Source: a virus. Taken from it: DNA of 54,307 bases. The notes beneath the pieces are model-generated. The model did no database searches. It was not told where the DNA came from and saw nothing but the letters and a program-made list of their open reading frames with translations. How positions within the stretch are numbered: position 1 is the first letter of the stretch; the number at the start of each line of letters is the position of its first letter. The DNA lies in the IMG/VR virus record IMGVR_UViG_3300045961_000035, positions 1-54,307 of that record. One strand, given 5' to 3'. Both the position numbers and the translations under genes were made by a program. Positions 1 through 6,470 of this stretch are shown here, one piece after another.

Positions 1-161
1 ATCTCCTCTACTGACTCGAGCATCCACTCCTTCTCATCGGGCATGTAGTGGCGCTCCTCAATTACTTGAGTCAGTGAGTCAGCCCTGCGCACGAACACGC
101 AACGCTTGAGGTTCTTGTTGTTCAAGAACGTGGGTACATAGGTAAGTTTAAACTGCTTCAT
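1..161 (-). CDS. Partial hypothetical protein, C-terminus beyond window
   Basis: The reading frame starts with ATG at 161 and runs leftward off the window with 53 codons visible. The visible part begins MKQFKLTYVPTF and contains a basic stretch (NNKNLKRCVFVRR). No family is recognised. It overlaps the stop of the preceding 42-residue gene by 14 bases, which fits the tight packing of this leftward cluster. Confidence 0.6.
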   Translation of the reverse strand, partial: MKQFKLTYVPTFLNNKNLKRCVFVRRADSLTQVIEERHYMPDEKEWMLESVEE

Positions 162-276
162 TTGATTTTCTTTTTAACCATTGAACATACATCCTGGCGG
201 CAACGGCCGTGCGTTGCGGCTTGAATGGGTAGGTGCTTTGCAACCTCGCCATTGCGATTCTCATGAACTGATTCAT
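148..276 (-). CDS. Small basic hypothetical protein, 42 aa
   Basis: A 42-residue frame starts at 276 in a TAATG overlap with the stop of the Api92-like gene and ends inside the next gene. The protein is rich in Arg and Lys (for example VQWLKRKSNEAV at the C-terminus). I recognise no domain. The overlapping start and stop on both sides are the main argument that it is real. Confidence 0.5.
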   Translation of the reverse strand: MNQFMRIAMARLQSTYPFKPQRTAVAARMYVQWLKRKSNEAV

Positions 277-842
277 TACTTCTCGCCCTCGTAGTATTTG
301 TCCATCATCCATGGCTCATCCCACTTTTTAATAAACTGACCAACGCCACTCTTGATGTGGTACTCCTCACCAAAGCCCTGCTCTTCTTCCCAAATGTACT
401 CACAATCTTGGATGTCATTGAACAAGGACTCAAGGATGTGGTCAGCGAGCGGACTCCACGCCGACTCGTACTGAATCAGGATGGTGCCGTCGCCGTTGTC
501 ATCCACCTTCAGTTCGTTGTCGCCCCACTTGGTGCCCCAGTTTCTTACGGCCCAGTCGTACCAGTCGCGCGCGCCGTACTTCTCAATGAGCGCATCCACT
601 TGCGCTTGCGTTTGGTAGTGGTGAATTAATCGACCATCGTACTTCTCCTCGCTTGTGGTGCCATTGGCAACGCGCTCGGCGTACTCCTCCTCGCTCACTA
701 TATTATTAGGCGAATTGGTTTTTTGGATTTCCTCCGGCATCGGGAGGTAGTGACGGCAGACGCCGCCGTTCTCTTTGATTTTTGCCATCAAGTCAAGGTG
801 CTTGTCGCTTGTCTTGATGAAAGACCATACATAGTTTGGCAT
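276..842 (-). CDS. Api92-like / DUF1281-type protein, 188 aa
   Basis: The sequence carries the YDWAVRNWGTKWGDN motif at about residues 93-107, followed by an IQYESAWSPLADHILESL segment. These are hallmarks of the Api92-like (YubB, DUF1281) family of phage and plasmid proteins with a ferredoxin-like fold. The biochemical function of the family is unknown, but members cluster with antirestriction and DNA-transfer genes, which fits the ardC gene upstream. It lies 12 bases downstream of the glucosaminidase gene. The family call is by motif recognition only. Confidence 0.7.
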   Translation of the reverse strand: MPNYVWSFIKTSDKHLDLMAKIKENGGVCRHYLPMPEEIQKTNSPNNIVSEEEYAERVANGTTSEEKYDGRLIHHYQTQAQVDALIEKYGARDWYDWAVRNWGTKWGDNELKVDDNGDGTILIQYESAWSPLADHILESLFNDIQDCEYIWEEEQGFGEEYHIKSGVGQFIKKWDEPWMMDKYYEGEK

Positions 843-854
843 GATTGAAATGTT

Positions 855-1382
855 TTATTGATTCATGATATGCTTCAGTTTGGAGATGTACTCCGGGTCT
901 TCAGCATAGTACCCACTTAATAACTCAAGAAACTGCTCGTTGTTACGGCAGTGGTTGGCGTATGCGGCGCACCACATCGCGTAGTCAAGTACACTATCCT
1001 CCCAATTTTTATAGTAGGCGTGTCCATATTGAGTGCCGCGCGCAAGGTTCACTCGCGTCTTGGCCTCCTTCATGCCGAATAGGTTGTGGTTCTCTCTGAA
1101 AATGCGAGACCTAAACCCACTCGTTTCAAGTTTCGCTTGAGCCATAGCCACGTCAGCGAACCTCACGTTCAACTCATCCAATCGTGAGCGCAGTCGCTCC
1201 TCACTGAACTCGTTGCCCTTGATGCGAACCTCAAGGATTCGCTCGTGCTCACTCGCCTCCACTATATTAATAGAGAGCAGTGCAACGACGGCCATTGAGG
1301 CCGCCGCTACCTTAAACACTGACCTTCCTATTGGCAACTTGCTGTATGTCAGCGTCTTATCGTTGAAAGTATAGATGCTCAT
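855..1382 (-). CDS. Membrane-anchored GH73-type glucosaminidase, 175 aa
   Basis: The predicted activity is hydrolysis of N-acetylglucosaminyl bonds in peptidoglycan. The core segment is AQAKLETSGFRSRIF followed by NHNLFGMKEA, typical of the glucosaminidase (GH73) family, with the Glu of AKLETSGF as the expected acid. A hydrophobic segment (VFKVAAASMAVVALLSI) near residues 22-40 would anchor it with the enzyme domain in the periplasm. I chose ATG 1382 because it makes a TGATG overlap with the upstream gene; a longer frame starts at 1403. Finding a wall hydrolase in the presumed early cluster, away from the late lysis genes, is unusual. It could act in entry, exclusion or host remodelling. Confidence 0.72.
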   Translation of the reverse strand: MSIYTFNDKTLTYSKLPIGRSVFKVAAASMAVVALLSINIVEASEHERILEVRIKGNEFSEERLRSRLDELNVRFADVAMAQAKLETSGFRSRIFRENHNLFGMKEAKTRVNLARGTQYGHAYYKNWEDSVLDYAMWCAAYANHCRNNEQFLELLSGYYAEDPEYISKLKHIMNQ

Positions 1383-1612
1383 CAGTCCTCGTAGTCGTTC
1401 CACTCATCGAGAATCTCAAGCACCTCGACCTCGTTCTTGTCGGCCAAGGACAGAGGGCTAATCTCAAACTCCTCCGACGCATCGTTGAGGTGGTGTTCGG
1501 CCTCCTCAAGGATGTAGTCCTTGTCGTTGATGTAGTCGGTGTCGACTCGCAGTTTGATGAGGTAGGTCTTGGTCACTTGAACCACTACCTCGCTGATAGA
1601 TACGTCTTTCAT
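1382..1612 (-). CDS. Acidic hypothetical protein, 76 aa
   Basis: A 76-residue acidic protein (C-terminus LEILDEWNDYED) of unknown function. It begins in an ATGA overlap with the 47-residue gene upstream and ends in a TGATG overlap with the glucosaminidase gene, so the three are probably translationally coupled. The N-terminal half (VVVQVTKTYLIKLRVD) suggests beta strands. No family is recognised. Confidence 0.6.
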   Translation of the reverse strand: MKDVSISEVVVQVTKTYLIKLRVDTDYINDKDYILEEAEHHLNDASEEFEISPLSLADKNEVEVLEILDEWNDYED

Positions 1613-1752
1613 AGTTGAATTGGATTAATGATTCGTGTGTTGTTCGGGCAACGCTTCATGTTCAGACGCTTACGCATCTTCTCGCGGGCTTCTGCCTCGG
1701 TGTTGGCCTTGATGACAAAGAGTCGGCCGGTAGCATACAAATAAAAGGTCAT
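1609..1752 (-). CDS. Small basic hypothetical protein, 47 aa
   Basis: The 47-residue frame begins MTFYLYATGRLF and is followed by a basic helix (EAREKMRKRLNMKRC). Its TGA overlaps the ATG of the next gene by four bases. The start lies 9 bases after a TAAATCCCC leader motif that is also seen before ardC and before the first gene of the operon. The tRNA-like fold lies immediately upstream. Function is unknown. Confidence 0.55.
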   Translation of the reverse strand: MTFYLYATGRLFVIKANTEAEAREKMRKRLNMKRCPNNTRIINPIQL

Positions 1753-1788
1753 AATAGATTAGGGGATTTAAATTAAACTGAACGTTGA

Positions 1789-1840
1789 GGAGTGGAGGGA
1801 ATCGAACCCTCTCCGCCCTAATTCGGACACCATGCACTCC
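1789..1840 (-). ncRNA. Truncated tRNA-like fold (T-arm and acceptor stem)
   Basis: Read on the minus strand, GAGGG-TTCGATT-CCCTC is a perfect tRNA T-arm (plus 1795-1811). It is enclosed by a six-base-pair acceptor-like stem, GGAGTG (1835-1840) with CACTCC (1789-1794). Between them is one further hairpin, TCCG with CGGA around an eight-base loop containing AGGG (1812-1827), resembling a D-arm. No anticodon arm fits in the 52 bases, so this is not a standard tRNA. It could be a tRNA remnant or a mini-substrate for RNase P and RNase Z. It lies in the only sizeable gap of this stretch, between the stop at 1883 and the start at 1752. A second hairpin, GGTGGA with TCCACC, precedes it. Confidence 0.35.
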
Positions 1841-1882
1841 AATGACCACAAATGTGGTGGAAACCAACCAATCCACCAAATT

Positions 1883-2413
1883 TTATTGGGTCAAAACCTC
1901 ACCATAATGACTCATGTAGGTCACGGCCGACTCGCGTGCCGCCTCCATACCATAGAATCCGTACTGACAATCAAGCACCTCGCCGTCATCATCAAGAATC
2001 TGAACGCCGTAGCACTCATTGTTTACCCACATAGTGTACTCGGCGACCTCTTGCTCCAGGATTTTCATGAGACGCTCGTTCAGTTTGTTGGTGATGTACT
2101 TACGGCCGAACTCCTTGAGCATGCGCTCCCTACTTAATACGGCGAAGCCAACACGTCCGCTATCCCATGAGCAACCGAACGACTTGATTGAAAACGACAA
2201 GCCGCTATGGTCGTACATGTGAATCGGAACGACCAACGCGTACCTTGGCTTCAGGTACGACGCCATGTCCTCCCATGAATCAAACGCCTCGGCACGGATG
2301 CCTAACTCGTTTGGTAGGTTGTATTTAGTGTGGTGGAACGTGAACTCAAACACGTTCTCTTGAGTCTCGCGCGGACTATCCGCGAAGACGTCATGTACAA
2401 TTTCAAATTTCAT
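1883..2413 (-). CDS. Conserved phage-type hypothetical protein, 176 aa
   Basis: A 176-residue protein of unknown function. The segment SFGCSWDSGRVGFAVLSRE, followed by a LEQEVAEYTMWVNNECYG stretch, resembles an uncharacterised protein type often found in phage early and accessory regions (SC.WDSGQVGF pattern). It starts in a four-base overlap with the gene upstream and its stop abuts the structured RNA. No catalytic motif is evident. Confidence 0.65.
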   Translation of the reverse strand: MKFEIVHDVFADSPRETQENVFEFTFHHTKYNLPNELGIRAEAFDSWEDMASYLKPRYALVVPIHMYDHSGLSFSIKSFGCSWDSGRVGFAVLSRERMLKEFGRKYITNKLNERLMKILEQEVAEYTMWVNNECYGVQILDDDGEVLDCQYGFYGMEAARESAVTYMSHYGEVLTQ

Positions 2414-2706
2414 TTTACATCAATTATTTTTCCATCCCAACGCTCTCCATTTAGGTACCAATACCAATCCTTTTGGTACACACTCACGCCATCAATGGCG
2501 TTGAGTCGTTCCTTGGTAGTGTTGCTGAACCATCCGGCGTTGGTCACCGACAAGGTGCGCTCGGGGTCATTGTACCTGTAGGCAATCGCGTTGCCGAACA
2601 AGTACATAATAGTTACGTTCTCAAGTACCTCCACTCTCGTGTTGGTTCGGTTGAACGGCCGCGCTTCCATGAATGCGCGAGCCGCGTCTTGGCTTATCTT
2701 TTTCAT
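2410..2706 (-). CDS. Conserved phage-type hypothetical protein, 98 aa
   Basis: The sequence contains FNRTNTRVEV, YLFGNAIAYR and a GWFSNTTKERLNAIDGV block, then WYWYLNGERWDG. This pattern recurs in small uncharacterised phage proteins. ATGA-type overlaps at both ends place it in the same coupled cluster. Function is unknown. Confidence 0.65.
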   Translation of the reverse strand: MKKISQDAARAFMEARPFNRTNTRVEVLENVTIMYLFGNAIAYRYNDPERTLSVTNAGWFSNTTKERLNAIDGVSVYQKDWYWYLNGERWDGKIIDVK

Positions 2707-3101
2707 AGCAGTTCGTGGTGTCCTAAAAAGTCAGCGATGCAGTCCATCTCACTCTTGGAGTCCACGTTGAACTCGCTATCAAGAAATTCAAAGTAGAGGA
2801 CGGACGCCCTCGCCCATAGTTCATCAAGGTCGTAGTCGCAGTCAAAGTACTGAAGTCGGTCGGCAATCATGAAGACGCCGTAGGCGTCCGCGTACTTTGC
2901 CGCGCACTCTTCGCGCTCGACCTTCTTAATCTCACTATGCGCGGCCGCAAGGTGGTCGCCGAGGTCGGCGGTCATGTCCTCTATAATAGAGAACGCAATC
3001 AACTTTTCACGGACGCTATAATCAACGGCCTCACCGAATGCTTCAACACATTTAACGTACTCGCCGTAGGCCGCGAGCATGGCCTTCATTTCTTGTTTCA
3101 T
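2703..3101 (-). CDS. Hypothetical helical acidic protein, 132 aa
   Basis: A mostly helical, acidic 132-residue protein with many Ala, Glu and Asp residues (for example IIEDMTADLGDHLAAAHSEI). No family is recognised. It overlaps the downstream gene by four bases and follows the upstream stop by two bases. Confidence 0.6.
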   Translation of the reverse strand: MKQEMKAMLAAYGEYVKCVEAFGEAVDYSVREKLIAFSIIEDMTADLGDHLAAAHSEIKKVEREECAAKYADAYGVFMIADRLQYFDCDYDLDELWARASVLYFEFLDSEFNVDSKSEMDCIADFLGHHELL

Positions 3102-3103
3102 GA

Positions 3104-3418
3104 TTAAATAATTGAATTGTTTTTAACTACAATGCGGTTGCCTTCGCTTCCATCCCAATCTACGGCAATGCCGAACGACTCAAGGACTCTGACAATCTCA
3201 TGGCCGTTGCCCGACCACGATAGGTAGAGGTCATCACCTCGTTGGTAGTCGGCGTGGTCTTGGGCGTGAGAGAACACGGCGCGGTCGGCCTTCTCTTCTC
3301 TTATGGCCGCCCATCCGCACGACTGACAACACATGAAGTTCTGCTTGGCGAAGTACCCTCGGTTGCGCAGTTCCTTGAACGCCAACGATAGGTTGGTTGG
3401 TTTACGTTTCATTTTCAT
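3104..3418 (-). CDS. Hypothetical protein with CCQSC motif, 104 aa
   Basis: The N-terminal part reads RNRGYFAKQNFMCCQSCGWAA, resembling an uncharacterised family (DUF6891-like) with a cysteine cluster after an aromatic-rich segment. The C-terminal half (HEIVRVLESFGIAVDWDG) resembles the same family. Function is unknown; metal binding is only a guess. Confidence 0.6.
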   Translation of the reverse strand: MKMKRKPTNLSLAFKELRNRGYFAKQNFMCCQSCGWAAIREEKADRAVFSHAQDHADYQRGDDLYLSWSGNGHEIVRVLESFGIAVDWDGSEGNRIVVKNNSII

Positions 3419-3420
3419 GA

Positions 3421-3645
3421 CTATCCTTGGTATTGTCCATGTTTAGCAGTGAACACGGCGGTCATGGCACTGATGCGCGCCTCCTCTTTGGTGTGGAACA
3501 GGTTGCCCCACGGCTCAAAGTCAAAGGAGTCGGACCACACGTACCACTTGCATTGGCCCTCGACCAACGCGCCCATGTACTTAATAGAGAACACGATGCC
3601 GTCAACGCCGGAGTGCTCTTGGTAGATTTTAAATTGTCGTTTCAT
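3421..3645 (-). CDS. Hypothetical protein, 74 aa
   Basis: I chose ATG 3645 (MKRQFKIYQEHSG) because it lies four bases after the upstream stop. The longer frame from 3687 would overlap that gene. The protein is rich in aromatic residues (KWYVWSDSFDFEPWGNLF) and has no recognised domain. Confidence 0.55.
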   Translation of the reverse strand: MKRQFKIYQEHSGVDGIVFSIKYMGALVEGQCKWYVWSDSFDFEPWGNLFHTKEEARISAMTAVFTAKHGQYQG

Positions 3646-3649
3646 GATT

Positions 3650-3880
3650 TTAATTTGTTTTGTATGGCTTCCAACCAAGAGATTCATCGCTTGTCAAATC
3701 GCAAGCAATCTCAATGTTGTTTAAGTTAGTCCAACATTCATCCGCCGTTTCGCTTGGGCGTTCAAAAAAATGCTTTTCAAGTTGTTCTTGGTAGATGAAC
3801 TTTCGGATTATGTCAAGGTCATCTTTCACCATAGCAAGTCGGTGCTTCAGTGATTCCACTTCGGTTATGTTATTTTTCAT
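3650..3880 (-). CDS. Hypothetical protein, 76 aa
   Basis: A 76-residue protein starting MKNNITEVESLKHRL, with a likely N-terminal coiled coil and an acidic C-terminal half. It is the first gene after the ardC terminator, so it is either transcribed by readthrough or from a promoter I cannot identify. Function is unknown. Confidence 0.55.
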   Translation of the reverse strand: MKNNITEVESLKHRLAMVKDDLDIIRKFIYQEQLEKHFFERPSETADECWTNLNNIEIACDLTSDESLGWKPYKTN

Positions 3881-3900
3881 AAGTAAAAAGAATTAGAAAT

Positions 3901-3930
3901 TAAAAAAAGAGAGGAGGTCATGCGACCTCC
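3901..3930 (-). terminator. Intrinsic terminator overlapping the ardC stop codon
   Basis: On the minus strand GGAGGTC pairs with GACCTCC around the loop GCAT, followed by TCTCTTTTTTT. The hairpin includes the ardC stop codon, so ardC should end a transcription unit, at least partly. Confidence 0.75.
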
Positions 3931-4841
3931 CCTACTATCATGTCAACCGCCTTACTGCTCTGCGTGAGGGCACTCACGATGGCCTTGCTCGGCGTCTCCT
4001 TAATCTTCTTACACCACCCCTGAATGTAGGCGAGGGAATTGTCTCCGCCGTCCTTTGGATTCAGTCCGGCGATACCGGATATCATCATTGAGCCGCTCTC
4101 CGCGACCAACTCCTCCATCGCGTACTGCTCACTGCCGAACACATCAAACTCAACCACGCCCTTGCGCTTGAGACGGCTATCGTGACCGGTGCTATGCACC
4201 AACTCATGGAACAAGGTCTTGTAGTAAGAGTCAGAGTCAACGAACTGCTCGACCTTGGGCATCTGAACGTAGTCCGACGCCGGTGAATAGTAGGCACTAT
4301 TGCCGCCGTGCTTGATGGCCGGCTTGCCGTCCCACGCCGCAATGATGCGCTCGGCCTCCTCAACCGGATTGAACTCTGCCGGCTCCACGACAACGGCTCC
4401 GCCACGCGGCGCAATGTCCGTGCATTGGGCTATATTAAAGACCTTGTACATCTTCAACGTGAAGTACTTCTTGATATCCTTGGGATTCTCGCCGGCACTA
4501 ATTGCGGCGGCCTCGCTCGGGTAGGTCTTCTTCGTGTCGGCGTTCCAATATCCGATGTACCAAAAGTAGATGTCGGTGGCCTTTTCGCCCTTGTTGACGC
4601 GGCCCTTCAATTCAGTCACCTGCTTGAACGTGAGCCACTCGTTGTAGTCGTAGCCGAACTCACGCATGGCCGCCGAAAGGAGCCACACGTTCATGCCGTT
4701 GTAGGCGCGGCCGCTGACGCGGTTGACCGGCCGCCAATCGGAGCCGTTGGTGGACTTCCATGGCTTGAACCACTGCAGGCCCTCGCGCTCAACTCCGGCG
4801 AGGATGGTCTCTTTTACTTGTTCGAAGATGTCTTGCTTCAT
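3918..4841 (-). CDS. ardC: ArdC-type antirestriction protein, zincin metallopeptidase, 307 aa
   Basis: The N-terminal region (residues 1-140) matches the ArdC N-terminal domain type (DUF1738): GLQWFKPWKS, GRAYNGMNVWLL and YFTLKMYKVFNIAQC are typical. ArdC-family proteins bind single-stranded DNA and protect incoming DNA from restriction. The C-terminal region has a zincin motif, HELVH at 212-216, with H220 and the later EELVAE Glu residues as possible third ligands. The length is near the family norm of about 300. The start lies 22 bases after the predicted hammerhead cleavage site and just after a CCCCC run, and an intrinsic terminator covers the stop. The family call is strong; action against host restriction is inferred from the family. 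Confidence 0.88.
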   Translation of the reverse strand: MKQDIFEQVKETILAGVEREGLQWFKPWKSTNGSDWRPVNRVSGRAYNGMNVWLLSAAMREFGYDYNEWLTFKQVTELKGRVNKGEKATDIYFWYIGYWNADTKKTYPSEAAAISAGENPKDIKKYFTLKMYKVFNIAQCTDIAPRGGAVVVEPAEFNPVEEAERIIAAWDGKPAIKHGGNSAYYSPASDYVQMPKVEQFVDSDSYYKTLFHELVHSTGHDSRLKRKGVVEFDVFGSEQYAMEELVAESGSMMISGIAGLNPKDGGDNSLAYIQGWCKKIKETPSKAIVSALTQSSKAVDMIVGEVA

Positions 4842-4850
4842 GGGGGATTT

Positions 4851-4912
4851 AATAGTTGGTTACGACGCCTCGCGGCGTTTCGGGTACTGAACCCATCATC
4901 AGGCAACCTATT
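4851..4912 (-). ncRNA. Type I hammerhead ribozyme
   Basis: Minus-strand order: stem I 5' strand GGTTGC (plus 4903-4908), invariant CTGATGA (4896-4902), stem II GGGT/ACCC with loop TCAGT (4882-4894), invariant GAAA (4878-4881), stem III with GCGA tetraloop (ACGCC/GGCGT), cleavage triplet GTC, and stem I 3' strand GTAACC (4858-4863). A15.1-U16.1 and all six stem I pairs (one G-U) are present. Outer AATA/TATT pairs extend stem I across an AAC internal loop of the kind that contacts loop II in natural type I ribozymes. Cleavage is predicted between plus positions 4864 and 4863. One deviation is an unpaired U after CTGATGA, where G-C is usual. The element exactly fills the gap between the TAG stop at 4908 and ardC. 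Confidence 0.85.
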
Positions 4913-5546
4913 TGCGTGCTTTGAACCGCAGTTTGAGACCGGTGATGTTCTCCTCGGTGCCGTCCTCACGAACCAAGACCGGAGTCCACTCATCTTCCTT
5001 CACGAAGCCAATCTCCTTGAACTCAAAGCCGTCCTCGGCGAGGCCGTTGTAGACCATGAGCGGGGTCAGGCGTCCATATGTATTGACCACGTTCTCATTG
5101 TGGTCAAACTCAAAGTACTCGGGCTTGGTCTCGAACTTGTATCCGGCGTTCTTGAGGACGTCCTCCACCACCGGACGCTGACTTGGCGTGGCGGCCTTGA
5201 GCATTTTCTCGGCCATTTCGAGACTGACCACGGCGTGGTCGGCGAACGGCTTAATCATGTCGGCAATCTTACGCTTCCAATCGCTGCAAGCCACGTCGTA
5301 GATGCGCTTAAGTTCAGCCGCCGGAACGATGTATTCAGAGCCGCCGAAGAGCGGCTTGAGGTCAGAGTCAGATTTGCCGATGTACCATAAGTTCTCGAGG
5401 TCATCATCCGACCAACCACCGAACTCGGGGTCATCGAATTGTACTTTGTAGTCTCCGTCTCGGTCTACGTTTACAATAGTTCCGGTAAAATCTTTGCCGT
5501 TGAAAGTGTAGAGGACGCGGTCGTTGAGTTTGAATGAAGTGTTCAT
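4908..5546 (-). CDS. Hypothetical protein with N-terminal SH3/Tudor-like domain, 212 aa
   Basis: Residues 1-55 (KLNDRVLYTFNGKDFTGTIV, then DGDYKVQFDD) have the spacing of a small SH3- or Tudor-like barrel. The rest is helical, then a beta-rich C-terminal domain (EFKEIGFVKEDEWTPVLV). No enzyme motif is visible. It is the first gene of the leftward operon, preceded by a structured leader and a CCCC-containing leader motif. Its stop codon is the 5' border of the hammerhead. Function is unknown. Confidence 0.65.
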   Translation of the reverse strand: MNTSFKLNDRVLYTFNGKDFTGTIVNVDRDGDYKVQFDDPEFGGWSDDDLENLWYIGKSDSDLKPLFGGSEYIVPAAELKRIYDVACSDWKRKIADMIKPFADHAVVSLEMAEKMLKAATPSQRPVVEDVLKNAGYKFETKPEYFEFDHNENVVNTYGRLTPLMVYNGLAEDGFEFKEIGFVKEDEWTPVLVREDGTEENITGLKLRFKARK

Positions 5547-5574
5547 GAGTAAAATTAAATTAGGGGTTTTATTT

Positions 5575-5638
5575 CCGCTCTGCGCTCACCGGACTATCCG
5601 GTGCCTACCCTTGCGAAGTAGGAATGGCGCATTAGAAA
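5575..5638 (-). ncRNA. Three-way-junction leader RNA, twister-like candidate
   Basis: On the minus strand TAA precedes TGCGC, which pairs with GCGCA followed by GAG, enclosing two hairpins. One is CCTAC/GTAGG with the loop TTCGCAAGG. The other is CACCGGA/TCCGGTG, perfect over seven pairs. The order TAATGC-GCC, hairpin loop with CAAG, then GCAGAG resembles the twister ribozyme consensus as I remember it. However, the A-rich 3' internal strand is replaced by a hairpin, and I could not confirm both pseudoknots. It lies in the 5' leader of the left operon. It may instead be a cis-regulatory fold of another kind. Confidence 0.4.
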
Positions 5639-5660
5639 GGAAGCGCAATACTGCGCCTCC
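5639..5660 (-). terminator. Leader hairpin, possible attenuator
   Basis: On the minus strand GGAGGCGCA pairs with TGCGCTTCC (one G-U) around GTAT, followed by the short run TTTCT. It lies just upstream of the three-way-junction RNA and could attenuate leftward transcription. The U run is weak, so a purely structural role is equally possible. Confidence 0.35.
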
Positions 5661-5687
5661 CTCCCCAATTTTGTTTTTGTCGTTGGT

Positions 5688-5921
5688 CTACTTTGGTCGG
5701 GCGTTTGATATCGTTGGCATCGGTCTCGGTTTCGGGCTTCGGGCATTCCGTGGTCGGTCTGCTCTCGCCGGTTGTCGGCCTACATGAGGACTCGCGTCCT
5801 CACTCCCTCGTCTGCTTATTTTTTCTGCGCCTCTTCGGTTTTGACTGCATCCCCGCCGTACTATTCCGCAATTCCTCGCATCTTGGCCTACCTTTCGCTT
5901 CCCCTTGCGCCGTGGCGTCAT
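5688..5921 (-). CDS. Possible Arg-rich small protein, 77 aa
   Basis: The frame begins MTPRRKGKRKVGQDARNCG and stays very rich in Arg, Pro and Ser. Its ATG overlaps the stop of the preceding small frame in ATGA fashion, as is common among real genes here, and the coding strand is purine-rich. No domain is visible, and the composition could equally reflect a non-coding RNA. Confidence 0.25.
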   Translation of the reverse strand: MTPRRKGKRKVGQDARNCGIVRRGCSQNRRGAEKISRRGSEDASPHVGRQPARADRPRNARSPKPRPMPTISNARPK

Positions 5922-6103
5922 TGTCTTGGCATTGTGTTGGACTCACCTACACTGCCTCCGTTTGGGGTTGGTACTTCTCTTGGCCTACTTGCGCTCACCT
6001 TGTGGCGTCGTGGCGTCGGGTTATGTGAAAGAACGTTGCAGGGATGTGGGGCGCAACCTAATCCGCCTCGTTGGGCGGCCTCCGGTCGGTTGGGCGAAGT
6101 CAC
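5918..6103 (-). CDS. Possible small Pro/Arg-rich protein, 61 aa
   Basis: The frame starts with GTG at 6103, which overlaps the TGA of a 14-codon mini-frame, and ends in an ATGA overlap with the next candidate. It is low in complexity (Pro, Arg, Ser, Gly) and has no recognised domain. The overlap pattern is the only support. Confidence 0.2.
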   Translation of the reverse strand: MTSPNRPEAAQRGGLGCAPHPCNVLSHNPTPRRHKVSASRPREVPTPNGGSVGESNTMPRQ

Positions 6104-6272
6104 ATATGCAGAAGAACGTTGTCCCGTTGGAACGATGCAAACATGGGCAGAGGAAAAAATGAATCAACTATTGCATATGAACTTTTTTTGATTCTGTAGC
6201 ACTGACGCGGGTTTCCGAGCGAAACTTTTTGATATGTGTGTTACAACATGTATGTATGAATGGGTTAGTTTG

Positions 6273-6470
6273 CTGATTGTCAGACGTTTACGTTAACTCT
6301 TTAAGAGTCAACGAATTAGTAATCCATATTGATTCTAAATAAGTAAGTGTGCTGATAATCAAGCAATTGCAATGTGCTGATAATCAATGGATTGTCAGAT
6401 TTTGGTGGGTACACGTCGTGTACCTATCTATTTGGACAGAATCTAAATAGTGTAACTAACTGATATTCAG
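6273..6470. repeat. Cluster of CTGATNNTCAG-type palindromes
   Basis: Copies are CTGATTGTCAG (6273-6283), CTGATAATCAA (6352-6362), CTGATAATCAA (6377-6387) with a half-site ATTGTCAG (6391-6398), and CTGATATTCAG (6460-6470). A perfect version, GCTGATTATCAGC, lies at 7698-7710 and another, CTGATAATCAA, at 11395-11405. The arrangement suggests operators for a dimeric regulator or sites for an initiator protein. The winged-helix protein at 10006-10635 is one candidate binder, by inference only. Confidence 0.5.

Noticed and set aside
4308-5390. 360-codon plus-strand frame opposite ardC and its neighbour
   Set aside because: It lies antisense to the well-supported ArdC gene and the 212-residue gene, spans the hammerhead, and shows no family motif. 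It is a shadow of their codon bias.
5772-6191. 139-codon plus-strand frame in the intergenic region
   Set aside because: No recognisable domain, no promoter box near the start, and odd composition that follows the local base skew.
6195-6240. Second hammerhead-like string (CTGACG ... GAAAC)
   Set aside because: The CUGANGA core is broken (C where A is required) and no stem I or cleavage triplet can be placed.
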